A stretch of DNA of 64,000 nt. Source: Fibrobacter sp. GTDB lineage: Bacteria > Fibrobacterota > Fibrobacteria > Fibrobacterales > Fibrobacteraceae. A program made the translations under genes and the position numbers. This document shows, piece after piece, positions 24,660 to 32,663 of the stretch. The stretch is from assembly GCA_017642335.1 (NCBI GenBank), contig JAGCPF010000009.1:1-64000 (forward strand), read 5' to 3'. Below the pieces are notes generated by a model, which saw only the letters and a program-made list of their open reading frames with translations, ran no database searches and had not been told where the DNA came from. Numbering within the stretch: the stretch's first letter is position 1; each line of letters starts with the position of its first letter.

Positions 24660-25699
24660 TAGTCTTTACCTCCCGTGATGCACCAGTCCACGGTTTTGCC
24701 GTTGGTTGCCTTGCTCTTGCCGCGGTAGAACAGAATTTCGCCCGCGGCAATCTTGAAAGCCTTCTTGGCGAGCCAGCCCTCGACCTTGTCGAGGATGCTT
24801 GCCTTTTGGTAAGTCTTGGCTGCTGGGAAGCCGAAGGGCTCGGCGTCCTCGTTCCAAGAAAACTTGAGGTCTCCCTTGGGGAATTTCTCGCCGTTGTATT
24901 CGCTGCCGGCATCGGTAACCGACTTTGCCGTCAGCGTCTTCGTGTTGTTCCCGTTCTTGTGGATGGCGTAGCCGAATGTCTTGCCGTCAGGCGTTAAGTT
25001 GATGCGGCCAGCATACAGGGGGGAGGCTGCCGTCGGATTGAAGTTGATGGTGCGGCCGACAATCTTTGTGGCCTGCACGGTTTGCCATGTCTGGTCCATG
25101 TAGGCGTAGCCTTTTACGTCCAGGGTATCTTCGTTGTAGGCAATCTTGCCGGTAAAGCGCCCGTAGGGAATGTGGACATACTGCCCGAACCGCTCTTTGC
25201 CGATTTTCCAGACTCCGTCCCCGATAACCATGCCGGGTTCTGCGGAGTCGAAGGTGACATCGAGCAGGTATTTCCCGTTCTTGTCGGCACTGAAAAGGAC
25301 TCGGTGGCCCTTCCCGGGCTTGTTCTGCATCAAGTATTCGCCTTTGATGTCAAGAGTGGATGTGGCTTTGTCCGCCTTGAGCCTTTCTGGGGGGTATTGC
25401 CTGCCGATGGTGTAGGTTTTTCCCTTGAAATTCCAGAAGGTCATGTCGCAGCCGATTTTTCTCCCTGAACCGGGGACGACCATCAGGGTGTAGTTGACGA
25501 AGGCGCGGGTCCCGTTGTCGAAGACGAACTGGTAGGACCATGTTTCGTTGAAATCTTCGGTCAGGGCGGTGTGGGGCATGAAATCATCGGTAGTGGTCGG
25601 TCTGGATTGCCCCGCAGGGGCGGTGACGTCCATGGCGAAACACGCCTGGGCAAACACTATAGCCAGGAAAACCGAAAGCCTCTTTCCAAAAAACTCCAT
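24659..25699 (-). CDS. Exported lipocalin-like (CrtC/AttH-type?) protein, 346 aa
   Basis: Signal peptide (LSVFLAIVFAQACFAM) followed by a two-part beta-rich protein: ETWSYQFVFDNGTRAFVNY, WKIGKERFGQYVHIPYGRFTGKI, GYAYMDQTWQTVQATKI. The pattern recalls double-lipocalin proteins of the CrtC/AttH/Svf1 group, which bind or hydrate hydrophobic molecules. I am not sure of the family. The ATG at 25699 is preferred to one three codons upstream. Coupled to hisA by a TAATG overlap. Confidence 0.6.
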   Translation of the reverse strand: MEFFGKRLSVFLAIVFAQACFAMDVTAPAGQSRPTTTDDFMPHTALTEDFNETWSYQFVFDNGTRAFVNYTLMVVPGSGRKIGCDMTFWNFKGKTYTIGRQYPPERLKADKATSTLDIKGEYLMQNKPGKGHRVLFSADKNGKYLLDVTFDSAEPGMVIGDGVWKIGKERFGQYVHIPYGRFTGKIAYNEDTLDVKGYAYMDQTWQTVQATKIVGRTINFNPTAASPLYAGRINLTPDGKTFGYAIHKNGNNTKTLTAKSVTDAGSEYNGEKFPKGDLKFSWNEDAEPFGFPAAKTYQKASILDKVEGWLAKKAFKIAAGEILFYRGKSKATNGKTVDWCITGGKD

Positions 25700-25775
25700 C
25701 AAATACAAAAATACAAAAAGAAAGCGGTTGAAGGTATTCCCTTTATCCGCTCACATTGTTTATTTGTCGTCTCTT

Positions 25776-26756
25776 TTAGAGGCGCAGGTCCTTGCCGTAA
25801 CCCATTTTGAGTTCCGTACGGCGGCGGACCACCATCTCGTTGAACAAATCGGTTAGGCTGTCCTCAATGGTAATCAGGGGCTTCCAGCCGATGCTCGAAA
25901 TCTTGGTCGGGTCGCCAATCAGCAGCGGGATGTCGTTGGTGCGCTCGAAAATCGGGTCGAACCGGAAATCCACGCTGACGCCTGCGATGTCGACCAGCAT
26001 TTCGACGAGTTCGCGGAACGTGTACGCCTTACCGCAGCAGATGTTGTACACTTCCCCGGAGGGGGCCGTGTCCAAAATCTGGATCATTCCACGGGCCACG
26101 TCGCGCACGTCCACCACGTCGCGGCTGATGTCGAGGCTGCCGCTGTATACGACCGGCTCGGCTCCGTAATACTTGATTTTTACGAGCTGGTAGGTGATGG
26201 AGGGAATAGCGAAACGGCGACTATGGTGCGGGCCCGTAAAGTGGAAGGGGCGCACGAAGACAATGTGGAGCCCGTGGGCGTTCCTGAACTGGTTCCCGAG
26301 CAGTTCCATGCAGGCCTTGGAGGTCGCATAGGGCGTGAGTGGGTTGGGAAGGTCGGTCTCCTTGTGCAGATAAGTTAATTGCTGTTCGGTGCGTCCGTAA
26401 ATTTCGCTGCTGCTGAGCAGCATGATTTTTGCCCTCGGCACTACCTGGCGGGCGGCTTCCAGGAGGGTCTGCGTTCCGAGCAGGTTGATGTTCAGCGTCT
26501 CGTAGGGCTTCTTGTAGCTGAGCCCCACCGAGGACTGGCTTGCCAGATGGTAGATGTGCGTTGGCTGCACCTTCTGCATCATCTCGAGGACATCCCTGAA
26601 ATTGAGCAGGTTGCCCGTGAGGTATTCCACCCCGTCGACTTTTTGCCATGGTTGCGGCTGTTCGTCGCTGAAGCTGAATAGCTCACATGTTCCGTTTAGG
26701 CTGGATAGAATGTGGAAGCCGAGGGCTCCCGTACCGCCTGTGACTAAAATACTCAT
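25776..26756 (-). CDS. SDR-family nucleotide-sugar epimerase/reductase (Gmd/Rmd-like)
   Basis: Extended SDR enzyme, 326 residues. NAD(P) motif GGTGALG at the N-terminus and YATSK as the catalytic YxxxK. Features such as HLASQSSVGLSYKKP and VRPFHFTGPHHSRRFAIPS match GDP-4-keto-6-deoxymannose reductases, so it may make GDP-rhamnose or a related sugar; an epimerase is possible. The start ATG overlaps the aroKB stop (ATGA), so it is coupled to shikimate genes. A shorter paralogue is at 38164. Confidence 0.82.
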   Translation of the reverse strand: MSILVTGGTGALGFHILSSLNGTCELFSFSDEQPQPWQKVDGVEYLTGNLLNFRDVLEMMQKVQPTHIYHLASQSSVGLSYKKPYETLNINLLGTQTLLEAARQVVPRAKIMLLSSSEIYGRTEQQLTYLHKETDLPNPLTPYATSKACMELLGNQFRNAHGLHIVFVRPFHFTGPHHSRRFAIPSITYQLVKIKYYGAEPVVYSGSLDISRDVVDVRDVARGMIQILDTAPSGEVYNICCGKAYTFRELVEMLVDIAGVSVDFRFDPIFERTNDIPLLIGDPTKISSIGWKPLITIEDSLTDLFNEMVVRRRTELKMGYGKDLRL

Positions 26757-28378
26757 ACACTGCAACTCCCCTGGATGGCTTTCCAGGATTTTTCGACAAT
26801 TTCCTTGTCGATATTGACCACCTTTTCGACGGTCCCAATTTTTGTCGGTAGAATGTAGACACGCTTGCCCTTGGATGCCTTCTTGTCGATGGACATGGCT
26901 TCCCATGCGGCTTCGGTGTCAATCGTGAAATGTTTCGGGAATCCGAGAGCGTCCAGGAGGGCGTTCTGCCGGGATTCCGCGGCGCTATCCATCTTGCCCA
27001 GCAGTACGGCGGCCCTTGCCGCTACGCGCATGCCGAGGCTGACGGCGATTCCGTGGCTGAACTTTTCGTAATGGGTCAGCTTTTCGATAGCGTGGCCGAA
27101 TGTGTGGCCGTAATTCAGGATGGCCCTCAGCCCGTTTTCCTTTTCGTCGATGCCGACGACTTCTGCCTTGATTTGGCAACTGCGGAAAATCAGGTGCTTG
27201 AGCGTTTCGAAATCGTGGGCCTTGATCTGTTCTACGTTATTTTCCATGTAGGCGAAGAAATCTTCGTCGTAAATGACGCCGTACTTGACGATTTCGGCAA
27301 GGCCTGCCAGATATTCGCTTTCGGGCAGCGTGCTCAAGACGGCGATGTCGCAGACAACGGCTTTGGGCTGGTAGAATGCCCCGATCATGTTCTTGCCTTC
27401 GGGGTGGTTCACGGCGACTTTGCCGCCCACAGAACTGTCAACCATCGAAAGGAGCGTTGTCGGGAACTGGATGAACGGAATGCCGCGCTGGTAGGTGGCA
27501 GCACCGAATCCGGCCATGTCGCCCACGACGCCGCCACTCATCTGCAAAAGGCAACTCTTGCGCGTGAATCCGCGGTGCAGCATAAAGCTGAACAGCTGGT
27601 TTAGGTTGTGCAGGGTCTTGTTGCGCTCTCCGGCCTGGAACTTGAATACGGGGCAGTGTCTGGCCTGTCCGCGCAGTTCGGCGAGTTTCTGGTGCTGGGC
27701 CTTCGCGATGGAAGTGTCCGTGCAGATGAGGAACTCGTATTCGTCTGCGAGGTGTAGGCCTTCCAGCATGGCGCCTGCCGCGGGGATGATGTTCTTGCCG
27801 ATGAAGATGGGGTAGCGCCCGCCTTCGCTGGGGTAGACATCCAGTGCGTGATTTTCCCAGAAGCGCAGCATGTGCAGGATATGCTCGATGACAAGCCCTT
27901 CGCTGCTTTCGTTGGAACTTTCGACGCTGAAGTCGGCACAGGCGTAGTTCTTTTCCCTTTCCTTGAGCATTGCCTTGATTTTTGCAAGGCGTTCCTCGTC
28001 GCCCAGGTTTGCGAGCAACGGGCGCGTGTTCTTGCGGCCGATGCGTTCCGAAAGGACTTCGGGTTTGGCCCACAAACGGATAATCGTGCCGTTCTCGCGG
28101 ATAATCTTGAGGTTCTCGGGTTGCGTCAACGCTCCGCCACCGAGGGATATCACGTGCGGGTTGTTGCTTTCGACAATCTCGGCGATAACGTCGTGTTCCA
28201 GCTTGCGGAATGCCGCTTCGCCGTCTTGTTCAAAAATTTCGTTGATGGACTTGCCTGCGCGCTCCACGATGACGTTGTCCGTGTCGATGAACGGGCGTCC
28301 CAGACGTTCGGCCAGGGAACGGCCGGTACGGCTTTTGCCGCTGGCCATGAATCCGGTGAAGAATAAATGCTTTTTCAT
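26753..28378 (-). CDS. aroKB: Bifunctional shikimate kinase / 3-dehydroquinate synthase fusion
   Basis: The 541-residue protein joins AroK (residues 1 to about 170) to AroB (about 185-541). AroK: P-loop GFMASGKS, DTD, RKLEHDVI and SLGGGAL. AroB: SGGVVGDMAGFGAATYQRG, TTLLSMVDSSVGGKVAVNHP, KNMIGAFYQP, and the zinc ligands in LAEIVKYG and NYGHTFGHAIE. It thus performs steps 2 and 5 of the shikimate pathway. AroE is encoded directly upstream with a one-base gap, so three steps are co-expressed. The fusion order kinase-synthase is found in some other bacteria. Confidence 0.95.
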   Translation of the reverse strand: MKKHLFFTGFMASGKSRTGRSLAERLGRPFIDTDNVIVERAGKSINEIFEQDGEAAFRKLEHDVIAEIVESNNPHVISLGGGALTQPENLKIIRENGTIIRLWAKPEVLSERIGRKNTRPLLANLGDEERLAKIKAMLKEREKNYACADFSVESSNESSEGLVIEHILHMLRFWENHALDVYPSEGGRYPIFIGKNIIPAAGAMLEGLHLADEYEFLICTDTSIAKAQHQKLAELRGQARHCPVFKFQAGERNKTLHNLNQLFSFMLHRGFTRKSCLLQMSGGVVGDMAGFGAATYQRGIPFIQFPTTLLSMVDSSVGGKVAVNHPEGKNMIGAFYQPKAVVCDIAVLSTLPESEYLAGLAEIVKYGVIYDEDFFAYMENNVEQIKAHDFETLKHLIFRSCQIKAEVVGIDEKENGLRAILNYGHTFGHAIEKLTHYEKFSHGIAVSLGMRVAARAAVLLGKMDSAAESRQNALLDALGFPKHFTIDTEAAWEAMSIDKKASKGKRVYILPTKIGTVEKVVNIDKEIVEKSWKAIQGSCSV

Positions 28379-28379
28379 C

Positions 28380-29261
28380 TTAATCCTGTAATCCCTTGCG
28401 CATGACGTTCACGAGGAAACTTGTTGTTTGGTTTGCGGTCTCTGCGGGAAACCATTTCTTGAAACTTTCAAGGCCCTGGTGGACCAGCATGCCTTCGCCG
28501 GAGACAACCTTGCATCCCTTGGCCTCGGCCATTTGCAAGAGCTTTGTGCGCGGCGGCGTGTAGACGATGTCGCAGACCACTTGATCGCTGTGCAGGCATT
28601 CTGCCGGGAGCGGGCTCTCGTTGTCGTTCGGGCTCATGCCCACCGATGTCGCGTTGATGATAATCTTGTGGTTGGCGGACACGTCGGCGAATTCGGAGAA
28701 GGTGACGACTTGGACTCCATCGCCAAGCCCCTTGGCCAGCGCTTCGCCCTTTTCTCTGCTGCGGCAGACGATGGTGAGATTGTTGTGCTGTTCTACGAGT
28801 GTGTAGGCGATGGCTTTGGCGGCACCGCCGTTCCCGAGCAGGGCGACGGTCGTGTTGCTTGGGTCTACGCCGTGTTCTTCCAAATTCCTGATGCAGCCGT
28901 ACGGGTCGGTTGTCGTTCCGCAAAGGGTGCCGCCGACAATGCCGTCTTTCCAGTAGAGCGTGTTCACGCTGCCCGTGAAGCGGCTAATCGGGGAGAGCTC
29001 GTCGATGAGGCGCGGTTCACCCGTCGTGGCATCGATGAATTGAGTCTTGTACGGTATGGTGACGTTTGCACCGCGAAACTTCATGGCGCGGAAGCCTTTT
29101 ATGGCGTCTGCGAAATTTTCTGGTTCGGGGGCGTAGGGTAAATAAGCCGCATTGATGCCGAGTTCCTTGAACAGGGCGTTATGCATGAGCGGGGACTTGC
29201 TGTGAGCGACCGGGTGCCCGAAGATGCAAAGCGTTTCAGTCTTTCCGTTTATGAAAGCCAA
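28380..29261 (-). CDS. aroE: Shikimate dehydrogenase
   Basis: NADPH-dependent reduction of 3-dehydroshikimate. The 293-residue protein has GHPVAHSKSPLMHN, the catalytic lysine in NVTIPYK, SVNT, the aspartate in TTTD (where NTDG is usual), LGNGGAAKAI for NADP and NATSVGM. The start is TTG at 29261, supported by AGGA seven bases upstream; no ATG fits. First gene of the aroE-aroKB-reductase run. Confidence 0.95.
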   Translation of the reverse strand: MAFINGKTETLCIFGHPVAHSKSPLMHNALFKELGINAAYLPYAPEPENFADAIKGFRAMKFRGANVTIPYKTQFIDATTGEPRLIDELSPISRFTGSVNTLYWKDGIVGGTLCGTTTDPYGCIRNLEEHGVDPSNTTVALLGNGGAAKAIAYTLVEQHNNLTIVCRSREKGEALAKGLGDGVQVVTFSEFADVSANHKIIINATSVGMSPNDNESPLPAECLHSDQVVCDIVYTPPRTKLLQMAEAKGCKVVSGEGMLVHQGLESFKKWFPAETANQTTSFLVNVMRKGLQD

Positions 29262-29315
29262 TATATCCTCACTATGTCTTTCCCACCTGGGGAAAAACTC
29301 TAAATAAATACATTA

Positions 29316-29323
29316 CAAAGATA
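29316..29323 (-). promoter_or_regulatory. Candidate -7 box for aroE
   Basis: TATCTTTG, an exact TAnnTTTG match on the minus strand, about 55 bases before the TTG start. Confidence 0.45.
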
Positions 29324-29382
29324 TATTATTCTGGGTAGAAGAGGGTATGGTGATAAATAAATGGGGTTATTCCCTAACCACC

Positions 29383-29399
29383 AACGGGCTACGCCCTAC
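29383..29399. repeat. Hairpin core of a dispersed repeat (copy C)
   Basis: AACGGGCTACGCCCTAC holds the stem GGGC/GCCC around TAC. The same AACGG...TAC frame occurs at 31484 and 52048. Here the flanks are ACCA/ACTA-type short repeats instead of GACGA units. Confidence 0.6.
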
Positions 29400-29426
29400 T
29401 CACTACCAACCACTAGCCACAATTTC

Positions 29427-29434
29427 TATATTTG
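29427..29434 (+). promoter_or_regulatory. -7 box of der, leaderless start predicted
   Basis: TATATTTG, six bases before the ATG at 29441. Confidence 0.55.
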
Positions 29435-29440
29435 GGGGTG

Positions 29441-30883
29441 ATGAAATTACCCGTAGTTTGCATTATCGGACGTCCGAACGTAGGGAAGTCCTCCTTGTTT
29501 AACCGCATCCTTGGCCGTAGGGCCGCCGTGGTGAGTGACCGCGACGGTGTGACCCGCGACCGCCATTACCAGAATGCGAACTACAAGGGCCATGAGTTTG
29601 TCGTCGTGGATACTGGTGGATTCCTGCCGGACGATTCCATTGACGTTCTTGCGGATAGTGTCCGTAAGCAGATTTTCAACGCCGTGAACGAAGCGGACCT
29701 GGTGCTTTTCATGGTGGATGTCCGTGTGGGCATTACCAAGCTCGACCAGCAGTTCGCTCGTCTTGTCCGCAAGCTCGATAAGAAGGTCATCCTGGTCGCG
29801 AACAAGAGCGAAAACCAGCGCGACCGCCAGGAAAGCTATGAATTCTTGAAACTCGGATTCGGCCAGCCCCGCACTATCAGTGCGCTGACGGGTTATGCCT
29901 GCCTGAGCCTCTTGGACGAGGTCATTGCCGTGTTGCCGACGCCCGTGCTTGGCGAACGCCGCGAAGAACGCCCCATCCGTTTTGCCATCCTTGGCCGCCC
30001 GAATGCCGGCAAGAGCACCCTGCTGAATTGCCTCATGCGCGAGGAACGCGCCGTGGTTTCCGACATTCCCGGAACGACCCGCGATTCCATCGACTGCGAT
30101 TTCGTGGTGGACGGCCAGAAGTTCGTGGTGACCGATACGGCCGGGCTCCGCAAGAAGGCCAAGGTCGAAGACGAGGTGGAAACGTTCAGCAACATGCGCA
30201 CGCTCGAAAGTATCCGCCGTTCCGACGTGTCCGTGCTGATGGTGGATTGCACCCGTGGCATGGAAATCCAGGATTACCGCATTATCACGGAAATCCGCAA
30301 GGCGGGCAAGGGTCTTGTGGTCGTCTTGAACAAGTGGGACATCCTTCCGAACAAGAACGACAAGTCCTTCGACCACATGGTGAAAGATTTCCTTGAACGC
30401 GAGCCGATGCTCGAATACGTGCCCATCATTTCGATAAGCGCCAAGGAAGGCCAGCGCGTGAACCGCGTCATTCAGGCCATCCAGACGGTTTATGCCAACT
30501 GCCGCCGCGTGCTGGGCCGCGACCGCGTTGCCGAAAGTTTTGCGAATTTCTTGCAGGAAAAGGCTCCCCCGAGCCACAATGCCCGCGTAGTTGCGCTGAC
30601 CCGCGCTTGCCAGATTATGGTGGAGCCGCCCGTCATCGCTATCGAGACCCGTACCCCGGAACTGGTGGACGAGTCGTACAAGCGCTACTTGCTCAAGAAG
30701 TTTTATGAGGAATTCCAGTTGCAGGGCGCTCCGCTCCGCCTGAATTTCGACCAGAAGTTAACTCTCAGAAAGGATGAAGAACTTGCACAGTTTACTGAGT
30801 CTTCCAATAGCGTACTTGCTGGGGTCGATCCCCAGCGCGATCTGGGTAGCAAAACTCGCAAAGGGCCGCGCGTTCGACATTAG
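29441..30883 (+). CDS. der: Ribosome-assembly GTPase Der (EngA)
   Basis: Double GTPase needed for 50S assembly. The 480-residue protein has two G domains: GRPNVGKSS with DTGG and NKSE in the first, GRPNAGKST with DTAG and NKWD in the second, then a KH-like C-terminal domain. The ATG at 29441 is chosen because the promoter-like box ends six bases before it. The last 37 residues (LTLRKDEELAQF to the end) extend beyond the usual family end and are read from DNA shared with plsY in another frame. Confidence 0.96.
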   Translation: MKLPVVCIIGRPNVGKSSLFNRILGRRAAVVSDRDGVTRDRHYQNANYKGHEFVVVDTGGFLPDDSIDVLADSVRKQIFNAVNEADLVLFMVDVRVGITKLDQQFARLVRKLDKKVILVANKSENQRDRQESYEFLKLGFGQPRTISALTGYACLSLLDEVIAVLPTPVLGERREERPIRFAILGRPNAGKSTLLNCLMREERAVVSDIPGTTRDSIDCDFVVDGQKFVVTDTAGLRKKAKVEDEVETFSNMRTLESIRRSDVSVLMVDCTRGMEIQDYRIITEIRKAGKGLVVVLNKWDILPNKNDKSFDHMVKDFLEREPMLEYVPIISISAKEGQRVNRVIQAIQTVYANCRRVLGRDRVAESFANFLQEKAPPSHNARVVALTRACQIMVEPPVIAIETRTPELVDESYKRYLLKKFYEEFQLQGAPLRLNFDQKLTLRKDEELAQFTESSNSVLAGVDPQRDLGSKTRKGPRVRH

Positions 30884-31451
30884 GGACTACGGCTCCAAGA
30901 ATGCGGGGCTTACCAACACGTTCCGCGTGCTCGGCTGGAAACCTGCACTTCCTGTGGTGTTCCTGGACTTGCTCAAGGGCTTCTTCGGTCCGTGGATTGC
31001 CATGAAGTTGTGCGAAATGCAGGTGGCTGCAGGCGGTGCGGACTATTCGCACTGGGTTCCGCTGGTGGCCGGTATCCTTGTCATCCTTGGTCATAGCTTT
31101 ACCTGCTTTGCCGGATTCCGCGGGGGCAAGGGCGTGCTTGCCGCGCTTGGCGTGTTCCTGGCTCTTTGCCCGATCACAGCCCTCACTTGCTTTGGCGTGT
31201 GGGTCGTGCTGACCGCCACGACGAAGTACGTCTCGGTCGGGAGCATCGGCGCCTGTATTGCCCTGGGTGTCTTGGGCGTGATGGGCTTCCTTAAGTTACC
31301 CTTCCCGCCGGACGACATCAATTTGGGACTCATGGTAACTTGCCTTTTAGTGGCCGTTTTCGTGATTGTGAAGCACAAGGCGAACATCAAGCGCCTTATG
31401 AATGGCACCGAAAATGGATTTGGTAGCAAAAGGAAGACTCCGAAGGCGTAA
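30774..31451 (+). CDS. plsY: Acyl-phosphate:glycerol-3-phosphate acyltransferase
   Basis: Inner-membrane enzyme for the first acylation of glycerol-3-phosphate. The 225-residue product has the family motifs GSIPSA, DIRDYGSKNAGLTN (GSGN-like), GHSFTCFAGFRGGKGV and HKANIKRLMNGTE, and about five membrane segments. The start ATG at 30774 lies 110 bases inside der; a TTG at 30783 is possible. GSIPSA must lie within about 20 residues of the N-terminus, so the overlap is real. gpsA, which makes its substrate, follows after an intergenic repeat. Confidence 0.93.
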   Translation: MKNLHSLLSLPIAYLLGSIPSAIWVAKLAKGRAFDIRDYGSKNAGLTNTFRVLGWKPALPVVFLDLLKGFFGPWIAMKLCEMQVAAGGADYSHWVPLVAGILVILGHSFTCFAGFRGGKGVLAALGVFLALCPITALTCFGVWVVLTATTKYVSVGSIGACIALGVLGVMGFLKLPFPPDDINLGLMVTCLLVAVFVIVKHKANIKRLMNGTENGFGSKRKTPKA

Positions 31452-31470
31452 ATTATTGTAGATTGTTGAT

Positions 31471-31585
31471 ATGAGACGAAAGAACGGTGCTTCGCACCTA
31501 CAGACGAAAGACGAAAGAGAAAAAATGACGCTTCGCGTATAATACAAAGTGTTCTCTCTCGTCTCTCGTCTCTCGTCTCTCGTCT
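31471..31585. repeat. Composite dispersed repeat before gpsA (copy A plus heptamer tract)
   Basis: It begins GAGACGAAAGAACGG, then the hairpin GGTGC-TTC-GCACC (31486-31498), TACAGACGAAAGACGAAAGAG, a second hairpin ACGC-TTC-GCGT (31528-31538), and ends with 4.4 TCTCTCG units (31555-31585). The purine-rich left part is complementary to the pyrimidine-rich right part, so the whole can fold back. It replaces most of the plsY-gpsA spacer. Confidence 0.75.
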
Positions 31586-31610
31586 AACGTTTTATAATTA
31601 GGATATAAAA

Positions 31611-32639
31611 ATGAAAGTAACTGTACTTGGAACTGGTGGATGGGGCCTGACTCTCGGTCAGGTGGTTTACGAGAATAAGAATGATGTTACGTTTTGGACG
31701 AATTCGCAGGCCGAAGTGGACCTGCTTTCTACGGAACACCAGTACAAGGATAAACTTCCCGGCGTGATTTTTCCGGCGGATTTCAAGTATACGACCGACA
31801 TGAACGCTGCCCTCGAAGGCTGCGACATGGTGCTTATCGTGGTGCCTTCCCAGTTCATGGGCGGTGTCGCGAAGAATCTCGGCAAGTGGACTCCGGTCAA
31901 GGGCAAGGAACCTGTGGTCGTTTGCGCGACGAAGGGTATTCTTGAAGGGACGAACCAGCTGATGAGCGAAGTGCTCCTCGAAAACGTCCCGTGGCTCACT
32001 GACGACAAAATGGTCGCCTTCAGCGGTCCCTCGCATGCCGAAGAAGTCAGCCGCCATATCCTGACTGCTATTGTTGCAGCGAGTGTGAGCGAAGAATCCG
32101 CGAAGCTTGTTCAGCAGGTCATGAGCTGCTCTTACCTGCGCGTCTACAGTTCAACCGACATTATCGGCGTGGAACTCTGCGGTTCCGTGAAAAACGTGAT
32201 TGCGATTGCCTCCGGTGTGCTTTACGGTCTCGAGGCCAGCGGCAAGTTCAAGATTGGAGACAACTCCCGCGCTGCCATTCTTACCCGCGGCCAGGCGGAA
32301 ATGTGCCGCCTGGGCAAGGCGCTCGGCGCCAAGCCCGAAACTTTTGCAGGGCTTGCGGGTATGGGCGACCTTATCGTGACCTGCCTTTCGCAGCATAGCC
32401 GCAACCGCTATGTGGGTGAGCACATCGGCAGGGGCGAAACGATTGACCAGGTTCTCGCCGGCATGAAGATGGTGGCCGAGGGCGTTCCCACTTGCAAGAG
32501 CACCAAGGCGCTTGCCGACAAGCTGGGTGTCGAGATGCCCATCGTGAATTCCGTCCATGCTCTCCTCTTCGAAGGCAAGAAGGTGGAAGATGTCATCAAG
32601 GACATCTGGGATCGCGAACTCAAGACCGAAGTGTGGTAA
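31611..32639 (+). CDS. gpsA: NAD(P)-dependent glycerol-3-phosphate dehydrogenase
   Basis: Reduces DHAP to glycerol-3-phosphate for phospholipid synthesis. The 342-residue protein begins with the dinucleotide motif GTGGWGLTLG and has SGPSHAEEV, the catalytic lysine in ELCGSVKNVIAIASG, RGQAEM and GMGDLIVTC, all in normal order. AGGATATAAAA before the ATG gives a modest ribosome site. Its promoter must lie within or just after the composite repeat, where TTTATAATTAGG (31590-31601) could serve as the -10 region. Confidence 0.96.
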   Translation: MKVTVLGTGGWGLTLGQVVYENKNDVTFWTNSQAEVDLLSTEHQYKDKLPGVIFPADFKYTTDMNAALEGCDMVLIVVPSQFMGGVAKNLGKWTPVKGKEPVVVCATKGILEGTNQLMSEVLLENVPWLTDDKMVAFSGPSHAEEVSRHILTAIVAASVSEESAKLVQQVMSCSYLRVYSSTDIIGVELCGSVKNVIAIASGVLYGLEASGKFKIGDNSRAAILTRGQAEMCRLGKALGAKPETFAGLAGMGDLIVTCLSQHSRNRYVGEHIGRGETIDQVLAGMKMVAEGVPTCKSTKALADKLGVEMPIVNSVHALLFEGKKVEDVIKDIWDRELKTEVW

Positions 32640-32663
32640 TCAACAGGCGAAAGAACGCCTTGT

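Noticed and set aside
28900..28940. Inactive AroE because NTDG reads TTTD
   Set aside because: The catalytic Lys and Asp are both present; only neighbouring residues differ.
32645..32661. Terminator after gpsA
   Set aside because: The AGGCG/CGCCT hairpin exists but has no T run on either strand.
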